Shown one piece after another: positions 8,131 through 18,471 of a stretch of 64,000 nucleotides of DNA. Position 1 is the first letter of the stretch, and every line of letters begins with the position of its first letter. Source of the stretch: Nostoc sp. 106C (lineage in GTDB: Bacteria; Cyanobacteriota; Cyanobacteriia; Cyanobacteriales; Nostocaceae); the NCBI RefSeq assembly GCF_002154725.1, contig NZ_MTAW01000180.1, positions 1-64,000 on the forward strand, given 5' to 3'. The position numbers were made by a program, and so were the translations under genes. The notes beneath the pieces are model-generated. The model was not told the origin of the DNA, ran no database searches, and saw nothing but the letters and a program-made list of their open reading frames with translations.

Positions 8131-11100
8131 ATGTATAGTAAACGCAATTTTTCAGTCAAAAATACAGTCATAACTCACAGAAGGGTGGGCGGTTTAATCT
8201 CAAGGCAAGTGCTATCAGTTTTTAGCCATCGTACTTTTGTTCTCTTTGTCAGTATGATTTTGTTGTCATCTTTTGGGATGACAGCTAGGGCAATCAATGT
8301 AGAAATCACCCAAAAAACAACGAATGCTCCGCAAAATCTCAGCCCTGCTCAACAAAAAGTATACGCACAGGGAAAGCAACTTTTACAACAAGCAGACCAA
8401 CTCTTGCAGCAGGGAACATCCGCATCTCGACAGCAGGCTCTTGCTAAATACTCACAAGCACTAAAAATTTGGCGCGAAATAGGCGATCGCGTTAATGAAG
8501 CTGGAACGCTGTTAGGTATTGGCACTGTTTATTATCTCCAAAGGGATAACGCAAAAGCTCTGGAATATTACAATCAGGCATTAGTCATTAAACGCGAATT
8601 CAAAGACCGTTTTGGGGAAGCTCTAATGCTGCAATCGATCGCAGGAGCATACTCCAACTTAGGAGACAAGCCCAAAGCTATAGAATCTTACAATCAGGCA
8701 TTATCAATATTTCAAGCTGAGAAAAAATCTAATTTTGCAGCTATTACTTTAGTTAGCATTGGTAGAGTTTATTTCAGTTCGGGTGAAACTAAGAAGGCAC
8801 TTGACTACTACAATCAAGCTTTGGAGATTCAACGTGTCATTGGCGATCTTGGTGGACAAGTAGATACCCTCCAGACCATTGGCAAAGTCTATGCCCAATT
8901 TGGCGAAGCACAAAAGGCTGTAGCAGCTTTAAATCAAGCACTAGAGATTCAGCGTACAAACAAAGATATAGCTGGGCAAACTGATACGCTGACGATAGTA
9001 GCTACCCTCTATAGCTCATTAGGTGAGAGCCAGAAAGCGAGGGAAGCCTTAACCCAAGTACTGGAATTGCAAAAACAGTTACCACAAATTGACCCTAGCA
9101 GACAGGCAGTAACTTATATGGGTATAGGTGTAACCTATGTAACTGCGAGCGATTATCAAAAGGCTTTAGGCTATTTTAACCAAGCGCGATCGCTTTTACA
9201 AAAGTCCGGAGACCCCTATGCAGAAGCCGAAGCCTTAGCGCAGATCAGCTTTGTCTACGACCAATTGGGACAACAGCAAAAAGCCCTCGAAGCATTAAAT
9301 CAAGCACTTGCACTCCAGCGTGCTCAAAAGGATCGCACCAGAGAAGCCTTCACACTCAACAATATTGCCGACATTTACTCATCATTTGGCGATTATCAAA
9401 AAGCCCTCGACTTTTATAACCAAGCCCTAACTCTCCAGCGTCAGATCAGCGATCTGCCTGGGGAAGCAACTACACTCACCTATATTGCTAAACTTTATCA
9501 AGCATTGGGCAATTATCAGCTAAGTATCGACACTTATAACCAAGCGTTAGATAAATTCCAGGCTGTAGGCGATCGCAGCAGAGTTGCCCAAACCCTTGAT
9601 AGTATTGGTGGTGTTTACCGCAGTGCAGAAGATCCGCAAAAAGCATTGGACTATTACAATCAGGCAATAAAATTGTGGCGCGAACAAGGCGGATTATTCC
9701 AAGAATTCACTACGCTTACAGGCGTTATCAGAGTTTATGAGTCATTAAAGGATTATCCCAAAGCCTTAGATACTACCAACCAGGCGTTAACATTGGCGAG
9801 AAAACAGCAAAGCGGTTTGGCTGAAGCCTCTGCTCTGGGACTTTTAGGTAGGGTATATCTAGCAGCAGGCGATTATCAAAAATCTCTCGATTTCTCTACG
9901 CAAGCTGCCTCCAAATTTCGTGCATTAAGCATTCCTAGTGGAGAAGCCAACACTCTACGTAATATAGGCAAAGTCTACAATTCATTAAAGCAGCCCCAGC
10001 AAGCAATCACGAATTATAATCAAGAACTAAAGCTGTTGCGGCAGTTGGGCGATCGCACAGGAGAAGCAGAAACACTGTATAACATGGCAGTAAGTGAACG
10101 CGATCGCAATAATCTTGAGGCGGCTCGTAATCAAATCGAATCAACAATTAAAATCGTTGAGGATATCCGCACGAGAGTTACCAGCCAAGATCTGCGGACT
10201 TCCTACTTTGCCTCAGTCCAAAAATACTACCAGTTCTATATCGACTTATTAATGCGGTTGCATAAACAGCAACCATCCAAAGGTTACGATGCTCTAGCAC
10301 TACAAGCCAGCGAACGCGCCCGCGCCCGCAGTCTTTTGGATCTGCTCACCGAAGCTAATGCGGATATTCGTCAAGGTGTAGATCCCAAACTCCTGGCAGC
10401 AGAACGCAGCTTGCAGCAACAACTCGATGCCTTAGAAAAACGCCGACTCAAATTATTAAGTGGAAACGATACCCAAACCCAAGTACAAAAACTAGAACAG
10501 GAGACCGAAACTCTTTTAGAGCAGTATCGGCAACTGCAAGCAAAAATTAGAGCCACCAGCCCCCGTTATGCAGCACTAACGCAGCCCCAACCTCTTTCGC
10601 TCAAACAAATTCAGTCCTCAGTACTCGATGACAACACCTTGCTGTTAGAGTATTCTCTCGGGGAAGAACGCAGCTACCTCTGGGCTGTGAGTAAAAACAA
10701 CATCAGCAGCTACGAACTGCCCAAACGCACAGAAATTGAAGCCGCTGTTCAACAGTTCCGTAAAGTCCTAGTCTCACCAATTCAAAAGACGAAACCAGGC
10801 CAAGCCGCCAATGCTTTATCACAGTTGGTACTCGCACCAGTCGCCCAGCAATTGGGACAGAAACGCTTAGTTGTTGTGGCTGATGGGGTTTTGCAATATA
10901 TTCCTTTTGCTGCTTTGAATACACCAAATCAAAAAGACAGCAATTATGAGCCATTAGCAATTAACCACGAAATCATTACTCTACCATCAGCCTCAACAGT
11001 CGCTGTACTTAGACAAGAAATCGCTGGGCGTAAAACAGCACCGAAAGCACTAGCTGTAATTGCCGACCCCATCTTTTCCCTCAATGATGAGCGCGTCAAG

Positions 11101-11772
11101 GGTCGCACAACGAATCCGCAAAATATTAGCAACAGCAGTCAGAACTTGGATTTGCAACAACTAGATAGGTCTGCTAGAGAAGCAAACATCAACTTTGAAC
11201 GTCTACCATTCACCCGCCAAGAAGCCGAAACAATTCTTTCTCTAGTGCCAGCAAAAGAACGTAAGCAAGCCTTTGACTTTGTTGCCAATCGTGATGTGGC
11301 TACGAATGCGGAGTTGAGCCAGTATCGAATGGTTCATTTTGCTACTCATGGCATTCTCAATAGTCAACATCCAGAATTATCGGGTGTGGTGCTGTCGCTA
11401 TTTGATGAAACTGGCAAACCACAAAATGGCTTTTTGCGTTTACATGATATTTTTAATCTCAAACTTCCAGCCGAACTAGTAGTGCTCAGTGCCTGTGAGA
11501 CTGGTTTGGGTGAAGAGGTTAAAGGCGAAGGATTAATCGGCTTGACAAGAGGGTTTATGTATGCAGGAAGTCCCAGAGTCTTGGTGAGTTTGTGGAGTGT
11601 GGATGACCAAGCCACCTCGGAACTAATGAAGAAGTTTTATAGCTTCATGTTGCAAGATGGCTTAAAACCTGCTGCGGCACTACGAGCTGCACAAACCCAG
11701 ATGTGGCGCGATTCCAACTATAGTGCACCATACTTCTGGGCGGCTTTCACTCTCCAAGGTGAGTGGAAGTAG
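8131..11772 (+). CDS. TPR-repeat protein with C-terminal CHAT protease-like domain
   Basis: A 1213-residue protein. Residues about 29-55 form one hydrophobic segment, a membrane anchor or uncleaved signal. From about residue 80 to 690 there are some fifteen tandem tetratricopeptide-type repeats of about 40 residues (recurrent KALDYYNQAL and GDYQKAL motifs). A helical linker follows, then a CHAT domain from about residue 900 to the end. CHAT domains are caspase-related cysteine proteases; the dyad His1073 (HFATHG) and Cys1122 (LSACETG) is intact, so the enzyme is probably active. TPR arrays usually bind partner proteins. The DUF928 and CHASE2 cyclase genes upstream and the broken CHAT copy at 7744-7974 suggest a locus where this family has duplicated. 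Confidence 0.9.
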   Translation: MYSKRNFSVKNTVITHRRVGGLISRQVLSVFSHRTFVLFVSMILLSSFGMTARAINVEITQKTTNAPQNLSPAQQKVYAQGKQLLQQADQLLQQGTSASRQQALAKYSQALKIWREIGDRVNEAGTLLGIGTVYYLQRDNAKALEYYNQALVIKREFKDRFGEALMLQSIAGAYSNLGDKPKAIESYNQALSIFQAEKKSNFAAITLVSIGRVYFSSGETKKALDYYNQALEIQRVIGDLGGQVDTLQTIGKVYAQFGEAQKAVAALNQALEIQRTNKDIAGQTDTLTIVATLYSSLGESQKAREALTQVLELQKQLPQIDPSRQAVTYMGIGVTYVTASDYQKALGYFNQARSLLQKSGDPYAEAEALAQISFVYDQLGQQQKALEALNQALALQRAQKDRTREAFTLNNIADIYSSFGDYQKALDFYNQALTLQRQISDLPGEATTLTYIAKLYQALGNYQLSIDTYNQALDKFQAVGDRSRVAQTLDSIGGVYRSAEDPQKALDYYNQAIKLWREQGGLFQEFTTLTGVIRVYESLKDYPKALDTTNQALTLARKQQSGLAEASALGLLGRVYLAAGDYQKSLDFSTQAASKFRALSIPSGEANTLRNIGKVYNSLKQPQQAITNYNQELKLLRQLGDRTGEAETLYNMAVSERDRNNLEAARNQIESTIKIVEDIRTRVTSQDLRTSYFASVQKYYQFYIDLLMRLHKQQPSKGYDALALQASERARARSLLDLLTEANADIRQGVDPKLLAAERSLQQQLDALEKRRLKLLSGNDTQTQVQKLEQETETLLEQYRQLQAKIRATSPRYAALTQPQPLSLKQIQSSVLDDNTLLLEYSLGEERSYLWAVSKNNISSYELPKRTEIEAAVQQFRKVLVSPIQKTKPGQAANALSQLVLAPVAQQLGQKRLVVVADGVLQYIPFAALNTPNQKDSNYEPLAINHEIITLPSASTVAVLRQEIAGRKTAPKALAVIADPIFSLNDERVKGRTTNPQNISNSSQNLDLQQLDRSAREANINFERLPFTRQEAETILSLVPAKERKQAFDFVANRDVATNAELSQYRMVHFATHGILNSQHPELSGVVLSLFDETGKPQNGFLRLHDIFNLKLPAELVVLSACETGLGEEVKGEGLIGLTRGFMYAGSPRVLVSLWSVDDQATSELMKKFYSFMLQDGLKPAAALRAAQTQMWRDSNYSAPYFWAAFTLQGEWK

Positions 11773-11793
11773 TTATGAGATTGAGAGCGATCG

Positions 11794-13665
11794 CTAAAAG
11801 CTAAAGGTCGTTCTCAATCCACCAATTACAATATCTTTGTTATCTGCATCCTGGTTTGGTGCTGTTATCCAGGTGAGAGAGGGTGTAATCGAAATCTTGT
11901 CTGAAAGCCGATGTGCATAGTAAGCTTCGATATGCAACGACAGATCATTTTTAAATGGGGCATAGGGGATATTGCTTCTCACACCCGTGAGGGTAGGTTC
12001 CATACCGACAATTAATCCCCCATGATTACCTTTTTTAAACAGATCGGGAAAAGCAGCTTGAATCGAGTAAGTCCAAATATCGGCATCTCCTACTCCTAGA
12101 AGTCTGGCTTTGATCAGGTTAGCCCAACCGCCAAGAGCAAATTTAGGGCTAAGAGCGAAGTAACCACCAAGTGAATAAGCATTAGTAGTAACAGCAGATG
12201 CGCGATCAAACAACACACCAGCATCATCAAAGCGGTTTGCTAAAGCTGTACCGACAAAGCCATTCCCTCTAAAACCTTGACCATTATTAAACCCAAAGTT
12301 ACCAGGGTAAAAGTAACCGTGTTGATATACAAATTGCAAGAACAAACCAGGATTAGGATTGTAGTTAATTTGGGCAGCAGCTAAGTATTCTCCCTTAAAC
12401 AAACCTCCAAAAGTTGAGTTATCACCGAAGGTTGCTAAGTAGCTCAAATTTATTAGTGTCGAATCTAAAACTTTATAGTTGATTGAAATTCCTGTACCGC
12501 CTCCGATCATAAAAATTGGTGGTACTTCTGAAAATGTCCCCACAGGGCCTACACCACTTATATAGTATGGGGCATATTTGGAAAGTTGAATCGGATTAAA
12601 ACGAAATCGGTTCCCAGCGATCAAATTTACGTTTAAATTATCACTGAGAGGAAATTGATAGTCTAAACTAATGATGCGGAAGTTACTGCCAAGATCGCCT
12701 GCACCGGAGGCATTACTTGCGCCCTCCCTAGTTCCCCCAACTTCTCTGCCATTATTAGTGGATGCTGTCTCAGCAAAAGTTGTGTTTGTAGTGCCTATAC
12801 CAGTTAATAACAAATCCCGACCAGTAAAACTAGTCAACAACCCCAGGAAGGTAAGATATTGAATGTTCGCTTGTGCCTTTTCATCACCTGAAAAATACGT
12901 ATTAGTCTGTACTATGACATTACCAAGAAGTTTGGTAGTAGGAGAGAACTGATGTGCCTCCAACTCTGTAGTGCGTGCAGTTAAAGTATCCACACGACCA
13001 CGCAAGGCTGCTAGTTCTGCCGAAAACTCTTCTTGTAAGCGCTGTATAGATGTGAGATCTTCTTTTTTAACGAGGTCAGAAGTAGCTGTAGCGATCAGTT
13101 CGTTGATCCTCTCTAGACAAGCATTGATACCTGCGGCAAATTCATAACGGGTAATAGCTCTGTTACCGCGAAATGTACCATTAGGATAACCTGCAATACA
13201 ACCATAGCGCTCAACTAAAGATTGCAAAGCTTGAAATGCCCAGTCTGTTGGTTGCACGTCCGAAAACTGAGCAACGCTGTTGACTTGTGCCATGTTATCG
13301 TCAGCATTGCTTTGAGCATCGTCTAACTCGTAGGTTGATGAGAAGACATTTGGTAGTGGTTCTAGTTGGGTATTGTCTGCTAGTTTGAGATTCGATGGCG
13401 TATTTTTAGCAGTGGGATCAGATTGGGCAATAGAATCAGCAGTTGCGAGATTTTGAGTATTTACCGGATTTAATAGCGGAATTTTAGGCTTTATTAGATT
13501 TGATGAGTTAGGAATAGGTATTTCTGGAAGTGGAAATGTTTGAGATGCAGTTGAACCATCTTTAATTGATGCTTGAGAGGGACCTACACTAATAATTATT
13601 GATGAAGTAGCGATCGCCACCACTTTTGCTATCGGACTAGCCAAAAATTTTTTTAATTCAAACAT
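11794..13665 (-). CDS. SLH-domain outer-membrane porin (OprB / iron-uptake porin type)
   Basis: A 623-residue outer-membrane porin typical of cyanobacteria. It has a signal peptide (MFELKKFLASPIAKVV onward, cleavage near PSQAS), a spacer, and one SLH domain that binds cell-wall polymer (about residues 135-195, DVQPTDWAFQAL to ITRYEFAAG). A short coiled coil (about 200-245) follows, then an OprB-type beta barrel ending in aromatic TTFSF, as outer-membrane proteins do. Such porins pass small solutes, and some homologues are linked to iron uptake. The frame is open from 13686, but ATG 13665 is preceded by GAGAGAAAG and starts the signal peptide. It converges with the CHAT gene across only 21 bases. 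Confidence 0.9.
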   Translation of the reverse strand: MFELKKFLASPIAKVVAIATSSIIISVGPSQASIKDGSTASQTFPLPEIPIPNSSNLIKPKIPLLNPVNTQNLATADSIAQSDPTAKNTPSNLKLADNTQLEPLPNVFSSTYELDDAQSNADDNMAQVNSVAQFSDVQPTDWAFQALQSLVERYGCIAGYPNGTFRGNRAITRYEFAAGINACLERINELIATATSDLVKKEDLTSIQRLQEEFSAELAALRGRVDTLTARTTELEAHQFSPTTKLLGNVIVQTNTYFSGDEKAQANIQYLTFLGLLTSFTGRDLLLTGIGTTNTTFAETASTNNGREVGGTREGASNASGAGDLGSNFRIISLDYQFPLSDNLNVNLIAGNRFRFNPIQLSKYAPYYISGVGPVGTFSEVPPIFMIGGGTGISINYKVLDSTLINLSYLATFGDNSTFGGLFKGEYLAAAQINYNPNPGLFLQFVYQHGYFYPGNFGFNNGQGFRGNGFVGTALANRFDDAGVLFDRASAVTTNAYSLGGYFALSPKFALGGWANLIKARLLGVGDADIWTYSIQAAFPDLFKKGNHGGLIVGMEPTLTGVRSNIPYAPFKNDLSLHIEAYYAHRLSDKISITPSLTWITAPNQDADNKDIVIGGLRTTFSF

Positions 13666-14184
13666 TTGCTTTCTCTCACACATCACACTAAATGCGCTGA
13701 TAACTGGAAAACCAACTTAATACTTGAACTTTTAGACTAGAACCTTTTTAAACGTTGGTATTGAGTTAAAGATTGTACTTTTGTAAAGTATTGCCAGAAG
13801 AACCAATACGCAAAGACATCACTATATATTCAGCTGTGATGCATTTAAACTGTAGATTGACTCGTCAGGGTCGTTCTTTGTCATTAGTCCCCTGTTACAA
13901 AGTTCAGATCGCCGGAACCCGGTGATCTGACGCCAGATGCTTTCCGACGCAAGGCGACACGCCACCCCCGCACTGGCTCGACTTTGCGCTTTGCCCTTTG
14001 TCAACACAAATGATTAATGACCAATGACAAATGACAGTTTTCACGAAAAAATGTCTTATTTAGACACGTATTAGCTTAATGGGTCAGATGACACAAGCAT
14101 AGCTATCACCCAGTTATGGCAGACTCAAGATTGAATCACACTGAGAATTTTTTAGCTACAAGCGTGCCAAATGACCCACTAGAA
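13666..14184. other. Intergenic region between two minus-strand genes
   Basis: About 520 bases without a convincing gene. It contains the hairpin at 13905-13929 and spacer-type sequence (ATTAATGACCAATGACAAAT) commonly seen between cyanobacterial genes. A 61-codon minus-strand frame here (13822-14007) covers the hairpin and looks non-coding. The side nearest 13665 should carry the porin promoter. Confidence 0.45.
13905..13929. repeat. 11-bp hairpin between MCO and porin genes
   Basis: Bases 13905-13915 (CAGATCGCCGG) pair with 13919-13929 (CCGGTGATCTG) with a single G-T pair and a three-base loop. It lies after the stop codon of the minus-strand multicopper oxidase gene but about 250 bases away and without a T-tract. 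It is therefore more likely a small palindromic repeat than that gene's terminator. Confidence 0.4.
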
Positions 14185-17100
14185 CTATGCCAGACTCAAA
14201 TTTACTTTGACAATGACATCGTTATAATCTTTATCACCACCACTAGGCAGATCTTCAAAGCCAAAGATGTTATTTCCTAACATCCGAACATGATCTACCT
14301 TATCTGAGTTAGCTCCTAAGAAGGGGAAGTAAACGGCAGGATCGTTACTGGCATTCCCATCTAAAATGGCATCTGGTCTGCCATTGACAATAATAAATGG
14401 CACGACGATGGAACCAGGCTGGAAATTTCCTGTAAATTTTGCCGTACCTTGGTTACTAACTGTGAGGCTAATATCCGAAATACTCTTACTAATGGCTGCT
14501 TGAGTATAGCCAGCCTGTCCTGGGAGAATATCTGCTTTACCATCACCGTTGGTATCAATACCACCATTCTCATCAGCCGTTTGATAAAAGCTGATAAAGT
14601 TATTGAAAGCTGCTTCTCTGTTGACCACAAACTCAGCTTTGATTAGTTGTGTCACATTACGAAAATCAAGCTGTTCTCCTTCTGGTTTTCCTTGCAGATT
14701 TGTACCAAGAGGTAACGAGTCATTTGTAGACTGGATATTCACTACCAGATCGTTGAACTCTTTACTGCTACTATTCACCTTCCAACCGAGAGAGAAGCCA
14801 TCTGCGCCTAAATCTGTAATTTTTTGTGTTGAAGAATCAGCAAATACCACTTCTGTGGTAGAGGCTCCTCCAGCCAATACAGTCTCTAGAGTGCTATTTC
14901 TAACTAAGAAAAATCTCAGGTTAGCACCAGAGTTAAATTTGAGTGAGCTTTTTAGATCCTTAGCATCGAAACCATTGGGGTTATTAGCAATAGCTGAGAA
15001 AATAATCTGCGATCGCTTTAAAGCTGCTTGGATATAACCTGCTGCACCTGGAGCAATACCGTCAATCGTACCTTTAGCATCGTCAACAACAAATAACCCT
15101 AATTCATTCACCACATTGGAACTGCGTCCTGTAAGTGTAATTTTGAGTTTAGGGTTGCCACCACCACTACTTTTAATGGTAAAGATGTCATTATCAACGT
15201 TCTTCGTCAGGGTGGGAGTTTTTGTGCCTGCCGCAATTACTGTTGATTCGGGTGTATTTTTATCTCCCAAATGAATTATCTCATAATCACCGTTCTGCTT
15301 ACGGCTATAGAGAACAGGTTCACCTTTAGGTAAACCAGGTAGATCTGCAAAAGTTCCAGAAATTTCTTGCGTGTTACCCGTAGGAGTTAATGATACTTCT
15401 TTACGAAGTTCCTCCGCCATTGGATCAGTGGGCATAGAAGAGTCATGAGTATGACCCTGATCTGCTCCTACATAAGTAAACACCTGAATCTGCTCTTGAC
15501 CTTGAGGTACAGGACCCTTGGCAAGAGTTGTAATATTGGCATTATTAGTTTGGGTAGTCGCATCATTTGGTACATCTGGTCTTTGAAGAATATAACCAGA
15601 TGTAACATCTACCTCTCCTGTGTAGTTTGTACCATAAGGTTGGAATTCCTTAGATAGCATTGCTGTATGATGTGCTGTGTCTTTGGCAGTCTCTGATAAG
15701 GTTGCTGTTTCATTCAGCTTTCTCCCATCGTATAATTCCACCAATCCACGTCCACCACTACCTTCACCAACAATGATGTCGTCATAGTTGTCGCCATTCA
15801 CATCGCCAACTGCCAGGTTAATTTTGCCTGTGAAATTTTCGTGGTGAAATGGAGCAAGGCGAGCTTTTAGCTGGTAATCTTTACCACTATAAATCTCAAT
15901 TATGGGTGCGACTCCTCCCCCTAAACCCACAACTATATCTGCGAAGCCGTCACCGTCGATATCACCAGAGGCTACCGAGGCAATTTGATTAGTTGAGGGA
16001 GCAATATTTTGGAAAGGATTGATTTCTGTGAGCAGGAGTGATGAATCTAAACTGTTGATATTAGATTTGGATTCTTGCTTTTGAATTAATGTCTCACCAT
16101 CAAATACTTTAACTTTGAATTTATCAGTAGGCTTATCCAAAGAACGTTGTATGGTGATAACATCAGTAACGTTATCCGTTACATTTTTATTGTCGCTCTC
16201 CTTACTTTTGTAACCAACATCTGCAACTGCGACATCTACGCCTTTATTAAAGGCTGTACCGTAAGGTGTTAGGCTAATACCTGCCGCAGCGGGATTGTTA
16301 GCTCTAGATAAGTCTATTTGTCCACTGGTGTCATCTGAATCCAAACCTAACCAAGTTTCTTTTGTATTCAGGATAGGTCTGAGAATCATCATCATCCCTG
16401 CATCTTCATGGAACAGAATGTGACAGTGATTCACATAGCTACCAGGGAAGTCCTCAAACTGCATCAGAATTTTGACATCTGATGCCTTAAGTTTGGCTGA
16501 CTCTTCAGGTTTTGTGGGATCTGCGGTTCTACCGAAGGGGTTTTCTTTTGTGGCGCTGCCTTCAACATAGGCAGGCGGAAGCGCTATTGTATCACTTAAC
16601 ACCCCAGCAAGGTAGTTTTGATCAATATCTTTAACATCGATTCCATTGATTGATAAAACAACAAAATCGTTTTGGTGAATGTGAAATGGATGCCATTCTG
16701 ACAAAGGAATATTAGCTTGTGGCGGATAATTGGGATTTGGCAATCCAGATCTGTTGATGACATCCCATATCTCCGTCGTACCCAACATAGGCATAGCGAG
16801 TGGAGGTATACTCGCAGGTTCACTAGAGGAAAAATACCTCCCATTGATGGTGTAAGTTCCCTGGAAAGTTGAAACATCCGTGTCTGATGGCACTCTCCCT
16901 GCTAGTATGGCACCGCCTGGATTTGCATCCCAAGTAAACGTCCTTTCTCTATCAACACCTGCCTGTGCTGCGTTTACAAGATCGTTAATCCTTTTACTCT
17001 GTTGAACTAGGGTGTCATAAGGTTTAGGAAATTCACCTTGAGGAACTGCATTTCCTGTGACTTGAACGGTTGCTAAAACTTGCGGTCCCCAAATTAAGTG

Positions 17101-18471
17101 ACCATCGTTGAATCCCCCATTTTGAGTAAAAACTGGGGCCTGCTCGCCTTCAAGCTCTGCTGTTGGATTGGAAATAAAGTAATAAGTACCTGGTTTATCA
17201 AACCAGTGTTGAACAGCTAAACGAGATCCAGGATTCAAGATTGGAAGATTAGTTACTTCCCTTCTCACACCATCAACAACACCAGCAGCGTCACCATCAA
17301 TAGCAACTAGGGTAACGTTTTGAGGAGTCAGCTTGGTACCATCGTCATAAACCAGTTGAATCACATGGAAAGCATTGGTACTCATGTTGGCGAATGAAAA
17401 CAAGTCCCATTGGCCAGTCGTCAGGTTTAGAGTTGGGTTGTATTGTCCATTGACAGTATGAATAACGTTTTCTACTGGTGTTGCTAAACCTCCACCACCA
17501 TATTCAAACTTAAAATTCTGCGGATCGCCTGTAGGCTTTGTAGGGTCATAGAATAAAGGCTTGGCGTTATAACCTTCAAAAGGTGCATCTGAGAGTTGAT
17601 AAACATTTTGACCATTTTGCTGGCCTAACACTTGCAGAGGTGAACCCGCAGGAACTTTTATAGTTGGATCGGAACTTTGATTCAGGGGGTCGTTCGCATT
17701 CGGAGATCTAAGTTCTTGCTGGATTCCAAAAGTATTAATAGCAAATGTATAAAACGGACTAGTTGTGGGATTAAAGTTATCCAGATCCGGTAGGTTATAA
17801 GGAGGGTTAATCGCTAAAAGAGCGCCCAATCCTGAACCAACTTGATCTGCTGTTTCTCCATGCAGGTGGGGATGATACCAGTCAAGTCCTATAAAGTGAT
17901 TGTCGGGGATTGGTATGTCTATTTCTCGAGATTCACCAGGCTTGACGCTAACAAGAACGTTATCTCCATCTCCCAAAGGTGAAACATGTAGCCCATGAGT
18001 ATGTAAGTTAGTTGGATCGGTTAAGTCATTTTCAAGTGTAATCTTGAGGGTGTCTCCTGGCTCTGTAATCAGCATGGGTCCAGGAATTAGACTGTTATAA
18101 GCCCGCAAAACATCATAGGGAGTTGCTTCGTTATTTAACCATTCAATTACCCCGTTTCCTGCTTGGACAATACCCAACCCATCAATTTGAGTCTGGGTCA
18201 GCTGTGACATCTTCAGAGTAACTTTCAGTTCTTTAGATGGACCCCAACTTGAATAGTAAGTCCCTTGAGCATTCGTGGCACTAAACTGACCATTTTTATA
18301 ATTCTGGTTATCTTTTTGCCAATCTATAAAAGGGTCTTTAAAAGCAACTGTTTGGGTAGGATGAGGTAAAACTTTTAAGTAACCTGCTGTGTTATTAGGA
18401 AAAGCTTGACTCCAACTATCAAAATTACTTTTACCAATAACGTATGCATTTTCTAATGTGGGATTAGCCAT
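14185..18471 (-). CDS. Giant multicopper oxidase with FG-GAP and DUF4114 regions
   Basis: A 1428-residue protein. Residues 1 to about 700 form a multicopper oxidase with all four copper-binding motifs: HTHG near 157, WYHPHLHG near 195, HPFHIHQNDF near 600 and HCHILFHEDAGMMM near 683. Such enzymes oxidise phenolics, metals such as Mn(II) or Fe(II), or bilirubin-like pigments while reducing oxygen to water. Residues about 840-930 hold two FG-GAP-type repeats (GDIDGDGFADIVVG, GDVNGDNYDDIIVG) with calcium-binding character. The last 300 residues contain two DUF4114 domains. There is no N-terminal signal peptide; Asp/Gly-rich C-terminal repeats suggest type I secretion, which is inference. A 2.3-kb gene-free region lies upstream. 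Confidence 0.9.
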   Translation of the reverse strand: MANPTLENAYVIGKSNFDSWSQAFPNNTAGYLKVLPHPTQTVAFKDPFIDWQKDNQNYKNGQFSATNAQGTYYSSWGPSKELKVTLKMSQLTQTQIDGLGIVQAGNGVIEWLNNEATPYDVLRAYNSLIPGPMLITEPGDTLKITLENDLTDPTNLHTHGLHVSPLGDGDNVLVSVKPGESREIDIPIPDNHFIGLDWYHPHLHGETADQVGSGLGALLAINPPYNLPDLDNFNPTTSPFYTFAINTFGIQQELRSPNANDPLNQSSDPTIKVPAGSPLQVLGQQNGQNVYQLSDAPFEGYNAKPLFYDPTKPTGDPQNFKFEYGGGGLATPVENVIHTVNGQYNPTLNLTTGQWDLFSFANMSTNAFHVIQLVYDDGTKLTPQNVTLVAIDGDAAGVVDGVRREVTNLPILNPGSRLAVQHWFDKPGTYYFISNPTAELEGEQAPVFTQNGGFNDGHLIWGPQVLATVQVTGNAVPQGEFPKPYDTLVQQSKRINDLVNAAQAGVDRERTFTWDANPGGAILAGRVPSDTDVSTFQGTYTINGRYFSSSEPASIPPLAMPMLGTTEIWDVINRSGLPNPNYPPQANIPLSEWHPFHIHQNDFVVLSINGIDVKDIDQNYLAGVLSDTIALPPAYVEGSATKENPFGRTADPTKPEESAKLKASDVKILMQFEDFPGSYVNHCHILFHEDAGMMMILRPILNTKETWLGLDSDDTSGQIDLSRANNPAAAGISLTPYGTAFNKGVDVAVADVGYKSKESDNKNVTDNVTDVITIQRSLDKPTDKFKVKVFDGETLIQKQESKSNINSLDSSLLLTEINPFQNIAPSTNQIASVASGDIDGDGFADIVVGLGGGVAPIIEIYSGKDYQLKARLAPFHHENFTGKINLAVGDVNGDNYDDIIVGEGSGGRGLVELYDGRKLNETATLSETAKDTAHHTAMLSKEFQPYGTNYTGEVDVTSGYILQRPDVPNDATTQTNNANITTLAKGPVPQGQEQIQVFTYVGADQGHTHDSSMPTDPMAEELRKEVSLTPTGNTQEISGTFADLPGLPKGEPVLYSRKQNGDYEIIHLGDKNTPESTVIAAGTKTPTLTKNVDNDIFTIKSSGGGNPKLKITLTGRSSNVVNELGLFVVDDAKGTIDGIAPGAAGYIQAALKRSQIIFSAIANNPNGFDAKDLKSSLKFNSGANLRFFLVRNSTLETVLAGGASTTEVVFADSSTQKITDLGADGFSLGWKVNSSSKEFNDLVVNIQSTNDSLPLGTNLQGKPEGEQLDFRNVTQLIKAEFVVNREAAFNNFISFYQTADENGGIDTNGDGKADILPGQAGYTQAAISKSISDISLTVSNQGTAKFTGNFQPGSIVVPFIIVNGRPDAILDGNASNDPAVYFPFLGANSDKVDHVRMLGNNIFGFEDLPSGGDKDYNDVIVKVNLSLA

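Noticed and set aside
13822-14007. 61-codon minus-strand frame between porin and oxidase genes
   Set aside because: It reads through the hairpin at 13905-13929 and common spacer sequence; nothing supports coding.
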